A DNA stretch of 64,000 nucleotides. It comes from Pseudomonas fluorescens. Lineage in GTDB: Bacteria; Pseudomonadota; Gammaproteobacteria; Pseudomonadales; Pseudomonadaceae. The stretch spans positions 4,708,001-4,772,000 of the forward strand of contig NZ_LR134318.1 in assembly GCF_900636825.1 (NCBI RefSeq). The letters run 5' to 3'. The stretch's first letter is position 1; each line of letters begins with the position of its first letter. Shown in pieces: positions 17,322 through 26,706 of this stretch. The position numbers were made by a program, and so were the translations under genes. The notes below the pieces were generated by a model. The model saw nothing but the letters and a program-made list of their open reading frames with translations, was not told the origin of the DNA and did no database searches.

Positions 17322-18035
17322 CTATAAACCTTTGATAGCGCTGCCAAACGCCGTCTCATAAAAATAGACGAGTTTTTTCCAGTCGGTGTCGCTGAACGAC
17401 GAATGGCGGCGCATTTGCTTCAGGTCATGGGAGGCTGCCTGATAAGCGGTCAGGCGCTGACGGCATTTTTCCAGGTCAATCAACGCGACTTCGACATTGG
17501 CCGAATCGACGTCGCCAGTAACCCGCACAAATACGTGTTTGATGTAGATGCAGCTGTGCTGCCAGCGACCTTTGTGCATGCGTGCAAGGTTTTCGGCGAG
17601 CTCTTTCAACACGCGCTCATAGACGGCTTCGCCGTAATGCGCACGGCCACCTGCCGCTTGCCATTTTTCCAGTTCGTCGAAGCCATCCAGCGATTTGGTC
17701 ACCAGCAACGCACGCCACTTGTACTGCGGATCAGGCTGAACGCCGCAGAAGACAATTTCCGGCACGCGCACACCAAGCTTGCTGACACCCGTCAGGGCAT
17801 CCAGCTCACGCAATACAGTCGGACGACCAAACGGGTGCAGCCAACTGCGATAGATGTGGCCGGTCTGGCGTTTCGCATACAGCAGTTGGCCTTCACGTCC
17901 CACGACTCGTTGCACACCACTTTCGCCACCACGGCGGACGTTGGGCTCTTCGACCCACTCACCCTGCTGGTTCCAGTAGTAGTCGAAGCGATCCTGGGGA
18001 GCGACTTCCGTTCCTGCTGCATATTGCACTGCCAT
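17322..18035 (-). CDS. inaA: InaA/WapQ-like lipopolysaccharide kinase-fold protein
   Basis: A 237-residue protein of the InaA/Kdo-kinase family with a protein-kinase-like fold. A Lys-containing N-lobe (LLYAKRQTGH) is followed by LARMHKGRWQHSCIYIKHVFV in the catalytic-loop region and VALIDLEKCRQRL with the DxE metal site. Relatives phosphorylate LPS core sugars at the inner membrane face. In P. fluorescens and P. putida the homologue lies in the ColR-controlled methyltransferase operon. The ATG at 18035 is chosen over the upstream in-frame codon at 18077 because that one lies within the preceding gene. It is separated from that gene by four bases. Confidence 0.88.
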   Translation of the reverse strand: MAVQYAAGTEVAPQDRFDYYWNQQGEWVEEPNVRRGGESGVQRVVGREGQLLYAKRQTGHIYRSWLHPFGRPTVLRELDALTGVSKLGVRVPEIVFCGVQPDPQYKWRALLVTKSLDGFDELEKWQAAGGRAHYGEAVYERVLKELAENLARMHKGRWQHSCIYIKHVFVRVTGDVDSANVEVALIDLEKCRQRLTAYQAASHDLKQMRRHSSFSDTDWKKLVYFYETAFGSAIKGL

Positions 18036-18039
18036 TCCA

Positions 18040-18708
18040 TTACCTCTTGCGTAATACGTAAACCCGCCACATGGCATAGAGCGGAATAAAGTCGAGTTGT
18101 TCCTGGATGCGGAATCCTACCGCTTCGAACTCCTTTTCCACCGTGCCAGCCGGTAACACGAAGCGGTTCTGATAACCTTCCTGCCCACGTTTGGCTTCTG
18201 AGCGCTTGCGCTTCCACGCCTTGAAGTTGCCGTCCACCCACAGCGAAATGATCACGCTGTCGCGGGTCACACGCTCGAACTCGCGCAGAATCGCCTGTCG
18301 ATGCTCGGCCTCGCCGACATGGTGGAGCAAACGCATACAGAAAATACTGTCGACAGCGTTATCCGGCAAAGCAATGTCAAATGCCGAGGTGTGCAACGGT
18401 TGCACCCGTTTGACCACATCGGCCGGTTGCGCTTGCATTGCTATCTTGATCATCGATTCGGAATTGTCCGCGCCAATGATCACCCGATTCGGCTTTTCCG
18501 CCAGCAACGGCCAGAAACGTCCCGCGCCGCAGGGCAAATCCAGGACCAGTCCCGGTTCGCCCGCCAGCGTCAATGCCTTGCGCGCCAGTTGCTCGTCGCG
18601 CCAGTGAGACAACCGGCGGCCAAGATTGGCCTGATGCTTATGCAAATATTTTTCGGCGTGCTTATCGTCGTACTTCTCGGAAAAATCGAGTTTGATCGGG
18701 CCGGCCAT
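18040..18708 (-). CDS. Class I SAM-dependent methyltransferase (orf222-type)
   Basis: A 222-residue methyltransferase. SAM motif I is LVLDLPCGAGRFWPLL at about residues 53-68, followed by the acidic motif II (IIGADNSESMI) and the motif IV region (DSIFCMRLLHHV). The length equals that of the ORF described downstream of colS in P. fluorescens WCS365. The substrate is unknown, probably an LPS or envelope component given the InaA partner. ATG 18708 has GGAG eight bases upstream; the overlapping GTG at 18711 is less well placed. A ColR-like box lies in its promoter region. Confidence 0.9.
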   Translation of the reverse strand: MAGPIKLDFSEKYDDKHAEKYLHKHQANLGRRLSHWRDEQLARKALTLAGEPGLVLDLPCGAGRFWPLLAEKPNRVIIGADNSESMIKIAMQAQPADVVKRVQPLHTSAFDIALPDNAVDSIFCMRLLHHVGEAEHRQAILREFERVTRDSVIISLWVDGNFKAWKRKRSEAKRGQEGYQNRFVLPAGTVEKEFEAVGFRIQEQLDFIPLYAMWRVYVLRKR

Positions 18709-18777
18709 CACCAGAACTCCTGAATTGCTGATGTCCCCACCTTAGGCAAGGGCGTGTCAGCGTCAGGTCATCCAATT

Positions 18778-18793
18778 GTGAAAATTTTGTTAT
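18778..18793 (-). promoter_or_regulatory. ColR-box-like site before the methyltransferase
   Basis: On the minus strand ATAACAAAATTTTCAC. Against the published ColR consensus as I remember it, (T/C)(T/C)NA(C/G)NN(T/C)TTTTTCAC, it keeps the A-C core and seven of the eight bases of the TTTTTCAC part, with three mismatches in all. It lies 70 bases before the start codon. Confidence 0.4.
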
Positions 18794-18868
18794 GGACACC
18801 TGCAAACTATTTCAAGGTTATACAGGATTTAGACAGGCGAGCGGGAGTAGGCTCGCGCGCAACGGGCG

Positions 18869-20143
18869 TCAAAGTGCGCGTAGATCCACTTCGAAGTGGC
18901 AGCCATTGGGTTCCATCGTGCTCAAACTGACTGTCCAACCTTGGTTTTCGCAGATCCGCTGAACCAGCGACAAACCCAGTCCCAAGCCTTCGCCCCGCTT
19001 CTCACTGCCGCGCACGAACGGCTCGAACATCGCCTCGCGCTTCTCTTCCGGAATACCCACCCCTGAGTCCTCAACGGCGAAGCCGTTGGCATGGAGCGTC
19101 AGGCGAATGAAGCCGTGTTCGGTGTAATGCAGGGCGTTGCGTAACAGGTTGCCCATGACCGCATTCAACAGGGTTGCGTTATATCGCGTATCCGTCGGCG
19201 TGCCGGGTTCGAAAATCAGCTGCAGGCCTTTGCTTTCTATCGGCTCGCGCCACAGGCAGACCAGGCTTTCTGCCACTTGCACAAGATTTTGTTGCAGCGC
19301 CATGCCCGCATCTTCATGTTGAGCGCGCGCCAGCATCAGGAATGTCTGCACCAGCTCGCGCATCTCTTCGCTGGCACGCGCGATGCGCTGGACCTGAGAG
19401 CGCCCGCGTTGATCGATGCCGGGATTTTCAAGCAACAATTCGCAAGAACTTGCCAGCACCATCAGTGGCGTACGCAATTCGTGGCTGACGTCACTGGTGA
19501 ACAAGCGTTCCCGCGTGAGCGCCTGGCGCAAACGGCCCAGCGTGGCATCGAACGCCACCGCCAGTTCTCCGACCTCGTCCGCGGCGTAATCCGGAGCCAA
19601 GGGCGGGGCCAGCCCGAGCAATTGGTCGCGATGGCGCACCTGGCGGGCCAGACGCACAACCGGCGCCATCACTTTGCGCGCGAGCACCCAGCCGAGAAAC
19701 ACTGCCAGCGCCAGACTGAGCACGAAGCCCACCAGCACCACGGCAAACAGCACACGCTCGCGTTCTTCGAAATCGCTCTGGTCTTGCAGCAACACGTAGC
19801 GGCGACCGTCGACGATCTCGACCATCGCGTGATAGGACAATTGCTCGCGAAACACCTCGTGAAATCCCGAGTCGAGGTGACGCAGATCCTTGGGCAGCTC
19901 AAAATCACCAGGCCCACCGCTGAAATAGAACAATTGATCCGGCTCGGGGCGGTGGCTCCAGTCGGAAACATTGTCCATCAACAGCAAGCGCTGCAAATCG
20001 CCGCCCAGACCTGCCGAAATCAGTTTTTCCTCGACCAGATGCACCGTCGCCACGATCCCCATGGCGAAGGCACCGGCCACCAGTGCGCTCATGAGCGCAA
20101 AGGCAATGATGATCCGCTGGGAAAGGCTCTGCCGAAACTCCAT
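18869..20143 (-). CDS. colS: Sensor histidine kinase ColS
   Basis: A 424-residue inner-membrane kinase. The first helix is at about 12-33, the periplasmic sensor domain at about 34-130 and the second helix at about 135-158. HAMP, HisKA (SDVSHELRTPL, phospho-His about residue 220) and HATPase follow, the last with DSGVGIP and GLGLGLSLV. ColS senses excess zinc/iron and membrane stress in P. putida and activates ColR. The long upstream extension to 20266 is rejected because MEFRQSL at 20143 matches the family start; the ATG shares one base with the colR TAA (TAATG), indicating translational coupling. Confidence 0.95.
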   Translation of the reverse strand: MEFRQSLSQRIIIAFALMSALVAGAFAMGIVATVHLVEEKLISAGLGGDLQRLLLMDNVSDWSHRPEPDQLFYFSGGPGDFELPKDLRHLDSGFHEVFREQLSYHAMVEIVDGRRYVLLQDQSDFEERERVLFAVVLVGFVLSLALAVFLGWVLARKVMAPVVRLARQVRHRDQLLGLAPPLAPDYAADEVGELAVAFDATLGRLRQALTRERLFTSDVSHELRTPLMVLASSCELLLENPGIDQRGRSQVQRIARASEEMRELVQTFLMLARAQHEDAGMALQQNLVQVAESLVCLWREPIESKGLQLIFEPGTPTDTRYNATLLNAVMGNLLRNALHYTEHGFIRLTLHANGFAVEDSGVGIPEEKREAMFEPFVRGSEKRGEGLGLGLSLVQRICENQGWTVSLSTMEPNGCHFEVDLRAL

Positions 20144-20814
20144 TACGCGTCGGCCAACCGATAACCCACACCATGCACGGTGTGCAGCAGTGGCTTGGCG
20201 AACGGCTTGTCGATCACCTGGCGCAATTGGTGAACATGGCTGCGCAGGCTGTCGCTGTCTGGGCAATCATCGCCCCACAGCGCTTCCTCGAGAATTTCCC
20301 GACGCAAGACGTGCGGGCTTTTCTGCATCAACACCGCGAGCAATTTGAGCCCGACCGGATTGAGTTTCAGCAGTTTGCCTTCACGGGTCACCTCCAGCGT
20401 GTCGAGGTCATAGCTCAGGTCCGCGACTTGCAACGCCCGACGTCCGCCCCCTTGTGCCCGGCGCATCACGGCCTCGACGCGCGCCGCCAGCTCGGACAAT
20501 GCGAAGGGTTTGATCAGGTAATCGTCGGCACCGGACTTGAAACCTTGCAGGCGGTCATCCAGTTGGTCGCGAGCGGTGAGCATGATGACCGGCGTGTCGC
20601 GGCGGGCGTCTTCGCGCAGGCGCTTGCACAGTGTGTAGCCGTCGATCCCCGGCAGCATGATGTCGAGGACGATCAGGTCATAGTGTTCGGTGGCAGCCAG
20701 GTGCAGGCCCGACAGACCGTCCTGCGCGCAGTCTACCGTGTAGCCTTTAAGGCCCAGGTAATCGGCCAGATTGGCCAGAATGTCGCGGTTGTCTTCGACC
20801 AACAGAATTCGCAT
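20143..20814 (-). CDS. colR: OmpR-family response regulator ColR
   Basis: A 223-residue response regulator. The receiver domain (1-120) has acidic residues in LLVEDNRD, the phospho-acceptor Asp51 in LIVLDIMLPG and Lys in YLIKPFALSEL. The winged-helix domain (125-220) ends LLHTVHGVGYRL. ColR controls envelope genes, metal tolerance and root colonisation in Pseudomonas. It is the first gene of colRS and is divergent from the PAP2-family gene, with 217 bases between them that include a ColR-like box. Confidence 0.96.
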   Translation of the reverse strand: MRILLVEDNRDILANLADYLGLKGYTVDCAQDGLSGLHLAATEHYDLIVLDIMLPGIDGYTLCKRLREDARRDTPVIMLTARDQLDDRLQGFKSGADDYLIKPFALSELAARVEAVMRRAQGGGRRALQVADLSYDLDTLEVTREGKLLKLNPVGLKLLAVLMQKSPHVLRREILEEALWGDDCPDSDSLRSHVHQLRQVIDKPFAKPLLHTVHGVGYRLADA

Positions 20815-20930
20815 GGCACCTCCTCCGTACGGGGTAACGGCCGTTTTGGCCCGCGCAGCTTACGGCCAAGTGTGGCTCACGGCTAGGCGTGTGTTGGGTT
20901 GTTTTCCGATAAAAACGTTCATTGCCGCCA

Positions 20931-20946
20931 GCAACGTTTTTTTCAC
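20931..20946 (+). promoter_or_regulatory. ColR-box-like site before the PAP2 gene
   Basis: GCAACGTTTTTTTCAC matches the remembered ColR consensus (T/C)(T/C)NA(C/G)NN(T/C)TTTTTCAC at every position except the first. It lies between colR and the divergent PAP2-family gene, so either could be its target; the orientation favours the PAP2 gene. Confidence 0.55.
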
Positions 20947-21031
20947 TTTCGGTTAACGAATCGGCGACGTGCGCGCGCGCAGAGTGCCCGCGAATTACTC
21001 CTGCGAACAACCTGACCGACAAGGAATTACC

Positions 21032-21775
21032 ATGGCGTCGACCCCTGCCCGTCCCGCCCCCCGACCGCTGAATGTCTGGTGGTGCCTGGGCGTACCTGTT
21101 GCTGCGGCGATCATTCTGGTGCTGCTGGAACTGACCGATCTGGACATGGATCTCGCCAGACTGGTTTACGACCCGGTCGCCGGAGATTTCATCGGCCGCC
21201 ACAGTTACTTCCTCGAAGACATCCTGCATGACCGGGCGAAGGAAGTGGTGATCGGCTTCTCCGTGTTCGCCATCCTCGGTTTCATCGGTGCGTTTTTCAT
21301 CGACAGGCTCAAACCGTTCAGGCGCGAACTGGGCTGCCTGGTGTTGTCGCTGGGACTGGCGACCTCTTTTGTGACGCCGGTGAAAGCAGTCACCGCCGTG
21401 CAATGCCCTTGGAGCCTGGAGCAGTTTGGTGGCCATGAGACGTACAGCAAACTGATGGAACATCGCCCGCCGACCGATAAACCCGGGCGCTGCTGGCCTG
21501 GGGGACATGCGGCGACCGGGTTCACCTTGTTTGCATTGTTCTTCGTGTTACGTGACCGCCGCCCGCGTCTGGCACGGCAGGCATTCATGTTTGCCTTCGC
21601 GCTGGGCTCGGTGTTTTCGATCAGTCGCATGATGCAGGGCGCGCACTTTTTTTCGCACAACGTGTGGACAGCGATTTTCTGTTGGCTGATTTGTCTGGGA
21701 TCGTACTACTGGGTGTTGTATCGCCCGGCGGTGAAGGCCGGGGCCGTTGTTAGGGCGCAGGCCGTTCGCGCGTGA
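21032..21775 (+). CDS. PAP2-superfamily membrane phosphatase-like protein
   Basis: A 247-residue protein with about six membrane segments and the three PAP2 signatures in altered form. Motif 1 is KAVTAVQCP (Cys where Arg is usual in KX6RP), motif 2 is PGGH, and motif 3 is SRMMQGAHFFSHN (His/Asn where Asp is usual). The two catalytic His are present, so phosphatase or phosphotransferase activity on lipid A or undecaprenyl diphosphate remains possible. AAGGA precedes the ATG at 21032; upstream codons from 20969 are rejected. The last 18 codons lie in a three-copy tandem array. A ColR-like box upstream suggests ColRS control. Confidence 0.85.
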   Translation: MASTPARPAPRPLNVWWCLGVPVAAAIILVLLELTDLDMDLARLVYDPVAGDFIGRHSYFLEDILHDRAKEVVIGFSVFAILGFIGAFFIDRLKPFRRELGCLVLSLGLATSFVTPVKAVTAVQCPWSLEQFGGHETYSKLMEHRPPTDKPGRCWPGGHAATGFTLFALFFVLRDRRPRLARQAFMFAFALGSVFSISRMMQGAHFFSHNVWTAIFCWLICLGSYYWVLYRPAVKAGAVVRAQAVRA

Positions 21776-22042
21776 ATGAAGATCAAAAGATCGCAGCCTG
21801 CGGCAGCTCCTACAGGGACGATGTATTCCAATCTATCGCCCGGCGGTGAAGGCCGGGGCCGTGGTTGGGGCGCAGGCCGTTGGTGCGTGAATGAAGATCA
21901 AAAGATCGGAGCCTGCGGCAGCTCCTACAGGGACAATGTATTTCAATCTATCGACCGGCGGGGAGGGCCGGGGCCGTGGTTGGGACGCAGGCCGTTCGTG
22001 CGTGAATGAAGATCAAATAATCGCAGCCTGCGGCAGCTCCTG
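21721..22042. repeat. Three-copy tandem array (115 bp) of the PAP2 gene tail plus REP
   Basis: Units start at 21721, 21836 and 21951 (exact 115-base period); the third is cut after the REP. Each holds the last codons of the PAP2 gene (TCGCCCGGCGGTGAAGGCCG...), its stop, GAATGAAGATCAAAAGATCG and a REP unit. Copies 2 and 3 carry point changes. With the REP at 22053-22085 it occupies most of the 388-base gap to groEL. Confidence 0.95.
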
Positions 22043-22052
22043 CGCAAATCGG

Positions 22053-22085
22053 ATGTAGGAGCTGCCGCAGGCTGCGATCTTTTGC
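22053..22085. repeat. REP element before the groEL terminator
   Basis: ATGTAGGAGCTGCCGCAGG followed by CTGCGATCTTTTG, opposite in orientation to the REP units in the preceding array. Confidence 0.9.
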
Positions 22086-22103
22086 CTTTGATTTTCGTCG
22101 GGG

Positions 22104-22142
22104 CAATAAAAAACCCCGCCGGCTTTCGCCAGCGGGGTTTTT
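22104..22142 (-). terminator. Terminator of groESL
   Basis: AAAAAACCCCGCCGGC-tttc-GCCAGCGGGGTTTTT. On the minus strand it follows groEL by 22 bases; symmetric A/T tracts may let it work both ways. Confidence 0.92.
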
Positions 22143-22163
22143 CGTTACAGGGGTAAGGCTGGC

Positions 22164-23810
<1,647 letters not shown>

Positions 23811-23860
23811 GATCGATATTCCTTAAATACTTTGTAGTAGCGGGAAAATGAACGGGGGTA

Positions 23861-24154
23861 TCAGCCTTCGATAACAGCGAGGATTTCGTTCTCGCTCATT
23901 ACCAACAGGTCTTCGCCGTCGACTTTCACAGTGTTGCTGCCGGAGTAAGGACCGAACACAACCTTGTCGCCTTCCTTCACGGACAGTGCACGCACTTCAC
24001 CGTTTTCCAGAGCTTTGCCCGGGCCTACAGCGAGAATCACACCGTGGTTGGCTTTTTCGGCAGCCGAACCTGGCAGGACGATACCGCCAGCGGTTTTCTT
24101 TTCTTCTTCGCTGCGACGGATAACGACGCGGTCATGCAGAGGACGAAGCTTCAT
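23861..24154 (-). CDS. groES: Co-chaperonin GroES
   Basis: A 97-residue protein, full length, starting MKLRPLHDRVVIRR. The mobile loop (EEKKTAGGIVLPGSA, about 17-31) contains the IVL tripeptide that docks onto GroEL. It caps the GroEL ring. First gene of the groESL operon; a sigma-32 type promoter lies about 145 bases upstream. Confidence 0.99.
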   Translation of the reverse strand: MKLRPLHDRVVIRRSEEEKKTAGGIVLPGSAAEKANHGVILAVGPGKALENGEVRALSVKEGDKVVFGPYSGSNTVKVDGEDLLVMSENEILAVIEG

Positions 24155-24297
24155 TGTCGATCTCTCCTAATTGTGGTTTTCATCGGCCGGTGTAGTCCCG
24201 GCGGGTTTAACAAATCCGGCCTGCGCCGGTTGCGGTTCGTCGAGCAAACCGCGGAAGACTGACTGGCTCAAATGCCAGAAACCTTTCGGTGACCGAT

Positions 24298-24327
24298 ACA
24301 TAGGGGCGTACAAGCTGATTACAAGGG
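24298..24327 (-). promoter_or_regulatory. Sigma-32 heat-shock promoter of groESL
   Basis: On the minus strand CCCTTGTAA-N12-CCCCTATGT, close to the RpoH consensus CTTGAAA-N11-16-CCCATNT. It is placed upstream of groES with a leader of roughly 135 bases. No CIRCE (HrcA) inverted repeat was seen. Confidence 0.7.
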
Positions 24328-24388
24328 CTGACGGAAAAAATTTTTCATTGCCACCCGGTAAAACAGCACCATGAACGGTGCCCATAAA

Positions 24389-24416
24389 CAAACATGGCAC
24401 CCGAAGGTGCCATGTC
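24389..24416 (-). terminator. Probable terminator of fxsA
   Basis: On the minus strand ATGGCACC-ttcg-GGTGCCAT followed by GTTTGTTTATG, just after the fxsA stop. Strong stem with a UUCG tetraloop; the T tract is interrupted. Confidence 0.75.
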
Positions 24417-24426
24417 ATTGCAAAGG

Positions 24427-24903
24427 TTACTTGCTGTCGCGGTGTTCGAACTCGCCTTCGATTACATCGCCCTCGCGCCCCAACGGTTGACGCGGTGCCG
24501 GACCGCCACGCGGTTGCAGATCGTCGGCAAATGCACGTTGGCGCATCGCCTGTTCTTCGGCGCGCTTGCGCATTTTGTTCGCCAGCAAACGACGAGTGAG
24601 CGGCAACAACATCACCAGACCGACGACATCGCTGATGAAGCCCGGGATGATCAGCAGACCGCCGGCCAGGGCCAGCATCAGCCCTTCGAGCATGGTTTGC
24701 GCGGGCAGTTCGCCGCGGTTCAGGCTTTCACGGGCACGCAGCGCCGTGGCGAGGCCGGCGATGCGCAGCACGAACACACCGAACATCGAGCCGACGATGA
24801 TCAGCAGCAGGGCCGGGAAAAACCCGATCGCCCCTGCCACTTTGACGAATACGAACAGCTCCAGCACTGGAAACAGCAGAAAGAGCAAAAGAAAAGGGCG
24901 CAT
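24427..24903 (-). CDS. fxsA: FxsA family membrane protein
   Basis: A 158-residue protein with two or three hydrophobic segments in the first 100 residues (FLLLFLLFPVLELFVFV; LLLIIVGSMFGVFVLRI; LALAGGLLIIPGFISD) and a charged C-terminal tail. FxsA is an inner-membrane protein that, when overproduced in E. coli, prevents phage T7 exclusion by the F plasmid; its native job is unclear. Its place beside groESL is conserved in P. aeruginosa (PA4385-PA4387). A TTG lies one codon upstream, but the ATG at 24903 is the natural start. Confidence 0.93.
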   Translation of the reverse strand: MRPFLLLFLLFPVLELFVFVKVAGAIGFFPALLLIIVGSMFGVFVLRIAGLATALRARESLNRGELPAQTMLEGLMLALAGGLLIIPGFISDVVGLVMLLPLTRRLLANKMRKRAEEQAMRQRAFADDLQPRGGPAPRQPLGREGDVIEGEFEHRDSK

Positions 24904-24974
24904 CAAAGTTTCCTCAACGCAAGAAATGCCTTGCAGTAAGCCTTAGATGACGTCGCCCTTGCGTGAATTCAACC

Positions 24975-25700
24975 TTAAGAATCTGCTTTTTTTGGCCAGA
25001 CCTCGGCGTGAGCCAATGAAACCAAGGCTTCGCGCACTTGTGTCGGCGTATTGCAAGGGCTGGCGAACCCTAGCCAGTACAACGCCTGACCGATGCGCAA
25101 GTGCATGCCCTCGCTGTCGATACCGGCCAGTTGCGCCGGCAGGGTGTTCGGCAGCCCGGTCAGTTCGACGTAATGGGCGATGGCTTTGGCGTGGTCGCTG
25201 TTCATATGCTCGACCATGCTGATTTCAGCCTTGCCGGCAAACGGATTGGCCAAAGTCATATCGTCGATCCAGTGAATCGCGCCGAAACCGCCGATATAGC
25301 GATGGCGCACCGGATTGAGCACCCAGAAATCGAAATCGTGAGCCTTGTGATAGTTCTGCGACTCGGGGAAATAGCGGTAGTAGCGCTCGGCGGCTGCCTC
25401 GATGGCGGCGGGTTCTGCGAGCTTTTGCGCTTCGGCCAGATAAGTAAGACGCCCCACCGCTTGTACGTCATCGGCCTCGCGCTCACCGACCAGCATCGAG
25501 CACTTCGGGTCTTTTTGCAGATTGTGGGTGTGCTGGGCGATGCGGCTGATCAGGATCAGCGGCCGGCCCTGCTCGTCCAGGCAATACGGGACCACGGAGC
25601 CGAACGGAAAACCAGGCATCGATTTGGAGTGGGTCGAGAGCACTCCACGGTATTCCTTGAGAAGCAATTCTCGGGCATTCTTCGCCACTTCAACGCTCAA
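24975..25700 (-). CDS. HugZ-type haem-binding/pyridoxamine-oxidase-fold protein
   Basis: A 241-residue protein with an N-terminal split-barrel flavin/haem-binding fold (STHSKSMPGFPFGSVVPYCLD; LISRIAQHTHNLQKDPKCSML) and a C-terminal DUF2470-like domain (ISMVEHMNSDHAKAI). HugZ relatives degrade haem to release iron; others of this fold have no known substrate, so function is inferred. The start is TTG at 25700, supported by AAGGAG seven bases upstream and the family N-terminus SVEVAKNARELLL; a longer ATG-initiated frame from 25826 extends into the divergent promoter. It corresponds to the PA4388 position. Confidence 0.85.
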   Translation of the reverse strand: MSVEVAKNARELLLKEYRGVLSTHSKSMPGFPFGSVVPYCLDEQGRPLILISRIAQHTHNLQKDPKCSMLVGEREADDVQAVGRLTYLAEAQKLAEPAAIEAAAERYYRYFPESQNYHKAHDFDFWVLNPVRHRYIGGFGAIHWIDDMTLANPFAGKAEISMVEHMNSDHAKAIAHYVELTGLPNTLPAQLAGIDSEGMHLRIGQALYWLGFASPCNTPTQVREALVSLAHAEVWPKKADS

Positions 25701-25863
25701 TTTATGACTCCTTGAATAGAATCCGTCGAAAAAACGGACAGGCGCGCGAAGACAAGTTTCGGCCACGCCATCGGGCAATTCTCCATTGCAACCCGGCCAC
25801 CGCCGGGGCGGAACGGGAGCCGCCAAGAATAAAAACCATCAGACCAGCAATCGGGGCATGCGC

Positions 25864-26622
25864 ATGCAACTCAACGACAAAGTAATCATTATCACCGGCG
25901 GTTGCCAGGGTTTGGGCCGTTCCATGGCCGAGTATTTCGCCGCCAAGGGCGCGAAGCTGGCCTTGGTGGATCTGAACCAAGAAAAGCTCGACGACGCGGT
26001 GGCCGCGTGCAAAGCCAAGGGTGTCGAAGCGCGCAGCTACCTGTGCAACGTCGCCAATGAAGAACAGGTCGAGCACATGGTTGCTCAGGTCGCCGCCGAT
26101 TTCGGCGCGATCCACGGCCTGATCAACAACGCCGGAATCCTGCGCGACGGCCTGTTGTTGAAGGTCAAGGATGGCGAGATGACCAAGATGAGTCTGGCCC
26201 AGTGGCAGGCCGTGATCGACGTCAACCTGACCGGCGTGTTCCTCTGCACCCGTGAGGTGGCGGCGAAAATGGTCGAGCTGAAGAACAGCGGCGCGATCAT
26301 CAACATCTCGTCGATTTCGCGGGCGGGCAACGTCGGCCAGACCAACTATTCGGCAGCCAAGGCTGGCGTTGCTGCAGCGACGGTGACCTGGGCGAAAGAA
26401 CTGGCGCGCTATGGCATTCGGGTGGCGGGCATTGCGCCGGGCTTCATCGAGACTGAAATGACCTTGGGCATGAAGCCGGAAGCGCTGGAGAAAATGACTT
26501 CGGGGATTCCGCTCAAGCGCATGGGCAAGCCGGAAGAAATCGCCCACTCAGCAGCGTATATCTTCGAGAACGACTATTACACCGGCCGGATTCTGGAGAT
26601 GGATGGCGGCTTGCGCATCTGA
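25864..26622 (+). CDS. Short-chain dehydrogenase, FabG-like 3-oxoacyl reductase
   Basis: A 252-residue classical SDR. The cofactor motif TGGxxxGxG lies at residues 11-19, NNAG near residue 89, catalytic Ser149 in INISSIS and Tyr162/Lys166 in YSAAK, and the C-terminus is GGLRI. Such enzymes reduce 3-oxoacyl thioesters or other ketones with NAD(P)H; it is not inside a fab cluster, so the substrate is open. The ATG at 25864 gives MQLNDKVIIITGG and a normal distance to the CGGGG box; the ATG at 25858 is too close to it. Divergent from the HugZ-like gene. Confidence 0.88.
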   Translation: MQLNDKVIIITGGCQGLGRSMAEYFAAKGAKLALVDLNQEKLDDAVAACKAKGVEARSYLCNVANEEQVEHMVAQVAADFGAIHGLINNAGILRDGLLLKVKDGEMTKMSLAQWQAVIDVNLTGVFLCTREVAAKMVELKNSGAIINISSISRAGNVGQTNYSAAKAGVAAATVTWAKELARYGIRVAGIAPGFIETEMTLGMKPEALEKMTSGIPLKRMGKPEEIAHSAAYIFENDYYTGRILEMDGGLRI

Positions 26623-26630
26623 AGGAAAAT

Positions 26631-26702
26631 TAAAAGATCGCAGCCTGCGGCAGCCCCTACATGGGATTTGTGTAGAAGTTGCCGCAGGCTGCGATGTTTT
26701 TT
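26631..26702. repeat. Inverted REP pair between the SDR gene and apbC
   Basis: AAAAGATCGCAGCCTGCGGC and TGTAGAAGTTGCCGCAGGC as facing units, diverged at several positions. It ends four bases before the apbC stop codon. Confidence 0.88.
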
Positions 26703-26706
26703 TCGA

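Noticed and set aside
24155..24330. CIRCE/HrcA operator before groES
   Set aside because: No TTAGCACTC-N9-GAGTGCTAA-type repeat; the region instead has a sigma-32 promoter.
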